A stretch of DNA of 5,248 nt, taken from positions 1 to 5,248 of the forward strand of contig JAAZKL010000078.1 in the NCBI GenBank assembly GCA_012799845.1, given 5' to 3'. This DNA comes from Clostridiaceae bacterium. GTDB lineage: Bacteria; Bacillota; Clostridia; Acetivibrionales; DTU013. Shown piece after piece: positions 4,239 through 5,248 of this stretch. How positions within the stretch are numbered: position 1 is the stretch's first letter; each line of letters starts with the position of its first letter. Made by a program: the position numbers and the translations under genes. Below the pieces are notes generated by a model. That model searched no databases, was not told the origin of the DNA, and saw only the letters and a list, made by a program, of their open reading frames with translations.

Positions 4239-5248
4239 TTGAAGACACAGATCATAAAGATTGATACCGGTGCCCCGGATTGGGACAAGCAACTGGATCC
4301 GGCAGCAGAGATACTGAGATCGGGAGGACTGGTAGCCTTCCCCACCGAAACGGTGTATGGCCTGGGCGCCAACGCACTGGACGAATCGGCTGTCAAAGCG
4401 ATCTACGAGGCAAAGGGGCGCCCTTCTGATAATCCGCTGATAGTACATATAGCAGACACCACCGCGGTAAAAGATCTGGCAGACAATGTTCCTGAGGCGG
4501 CACAGGCGCTGATGGACGCGTTCTGGCCGGGTCCGCTCACACTTGTGATGCCCAGGTCTTCCCTGGTGCCCGACATCATCACGGCAGGCCTTGATACAGT
4601 CGCCGTCAGAATGCCTTCCCACCCAATCGCATCCGCCCTCATAAAAAAGGCCGGAGTGCCGGTCGCGGCCCCGAGCGCCAATAGTTCCGGAAGGCCAAGC
4701 CCGACACTTGCCAGGCATGTCATTGAAGATCTCATGGGAAAGGTGGATGTGATCATCGACGGCGGCAACGCAGAAGTAGGAGTGGAGTCCACGGTACTGG
4801 ACATAACGGTCACCCCGCCTGCGATACTCAGACCCGGCGGTGTCACACTGGAGCAACTCAGGCGGGTAATGAGTGACGTTGTCGGCGACCGGTTGCCAGA
4901 TGCGGCCGATATGTCCGGCGTGCCGAAATCTCCAGGCATGAAATACAGGCATTACTCCCCGAAAGCAACGATGCTTCTGCTTCAGGGAACTCCGGAGCAG
5001 GTTGCTGCGGAAATAAGCAAAAGAGCGGAACTGTACCACAGAGAAGGCACGGCTGTAGGCATTCTCGTCACAGATGAGACCGCTGCGCTGTACGAGCCTT
5101 CACTATACTCGTATTGCAAGATACTCTCCCTGGGCAGCAGAAGGGAGCCGGAGACACTCGCATCAAACCTGTTCCGCTGTCTCAGGGAATTCGACGAAAA
5201 GGGCGTCGAGGTCATAATGGCCGAAACCACCGATGTCAGCGGGATCGG
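4239..5248 (+). CDS. ywlC: Threonylcarbamoyl-AMP synthase, Sua5/YwlC type (3' end outside window)
   Basis: Makes L-threonylcarbamoyl-AMP from threonine, bicarbonate and ATP, the first step of t6A modification at position 37 of ANN-decoding tRNAs; the TsaBDE proteins complete it. In the visible 336 residues, the YrdC-like domain holds FPTETVYGLGA (34-44), KGRPSDNPL (59-67, the KxR motif), APSANSSG with SxN at 146-148, VESTV (182-186) and RPGG (198-201). The linker PGMKYRHYSP (232-241) leads into the C-terminal Sua5 domain, so this is the two-domain Sua5/YwlC form rather than single-domain TsaC. The start is TTG at 4239, with AAGGAG (4224-4229) 9 nt upstream; MKTQIIKID then resembles the N-termini of Bacillus homologues. 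Family length of about 340-350 suggests that only some 10-15 residues are cut off. It follows the ZIP gene with no terminator between. Confidence 0.95.
   Translation, partial: MKTQIIKIDTGAPDWDKQLDPAAEILRSGGLVAFPTETVYGLGANALDESAVKAIYEAKGRPSDNPLIVHIADTTAVKDLADNVPEAAQALMDAFWPGPLTLVMPRSSLVPDIITAGLDTVAVRMPSHPIASALIKKAGVPVAAPSANSSGRPSPTLARHVIEDLMGKVDVIIDGGNAEVGVESTVLDITVTPPAILRPGGVTLEQLRRVMSDVVGDRLPDAADMSGVPKSPGMKYRHYSPKATMLLLQGTPEQVAAEISKRAELYHREGTAVGILVTDETAALYEPSLYSYCKILSLGSRREPETLASNLFRCLREFDEKGVEVIMAETTDVSGI

Noticed and set aside
4230..5039. Minus-strand open frame of 269 codons, with others at 4403-4939 and 4982-5230
   Set aside because: All are antisense to ywlC, whose motifs (ETVYGLG, KGRPSDNPL, SAN, RPGG, KYRHYSP) are unmistakable. 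The minus-strand products are rich in Cys, His and Arg without any known domain.

Overview
The window looks like chromosomal DNA from a low-to-mid GC Firmicute, most likely a member of the Clostridia. The reasons are strong AGGAGG-type ribosome binding sites, sigma-A style promoters, a TTG start codon, the gene order prfA - ZIP transporter - sua5/ywlC, and a DUF2089 gene followed by a YvlB/LiaX-like DUF4097 gene. The genus cannot be fixed from the sequence alone.

Region 1 (1-311) is an AT-rich divergent control region. A minus-strand gene begins at position 24 and leaves the window at the left edge; only eight codons are visible, behind a very good ribosome binding site and promoter. On the plus strand there is a strong promoter (204-232), a weaker one further upstream (111-139), and a perfect 8+8 bp inverted repeat (147-167) that could be an operator.

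Region 2 (312-2112) is a two-gene operon. The first gene encodes a small zinc-ribbon plus helix-turn-helix protein (DUF2089). The second encodes a 403-residue protein with a DUF4097 beta-solenoid. The C-terminus of the first and the N-terminus of the second carry the same SHOCT-like helical hairpin (12 of 25 positions identical), which suggests a shared partner, membrane or oligomerisation interface. This is the most interesting gene pair here and may be an uncharacterised envelope-stress sensor/regulator. The operon's 3' untranslated region carries four 22-bp tandem repeats and ends at a strong intrinsic terminator.

Region 3 (2113-5248) is a translation-related cluster. It holds prfA (peptide release factor 1) with its own extended -10 promoter, then a ZIP-family metal transporter, then the threonylcarbamoyl-AMP synthase gene of the Sua5/YwlC type. 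The last starts at TTG and runs off the right edge only shortly before its expected end. No intrinsic terminator separates the three, so co-transcription is likely, with a possible extra promoter inside the end of the transporter gene. RF1 acts in termination at UAA/UAG; Sua5/YwlC makes the first intermediate of the tRNA t6A37 modification; the ZIP protein moves divalent metal. Between the transporter and ywlC lies a second degenerate tandem array, of 21-bp units, that resembles the 22-bp array upstream of prfA, followed by two mutually exclusive small hairpins.

No tRNA, rRNA, CRISPR array, insertion sequence or phage gene was seen.
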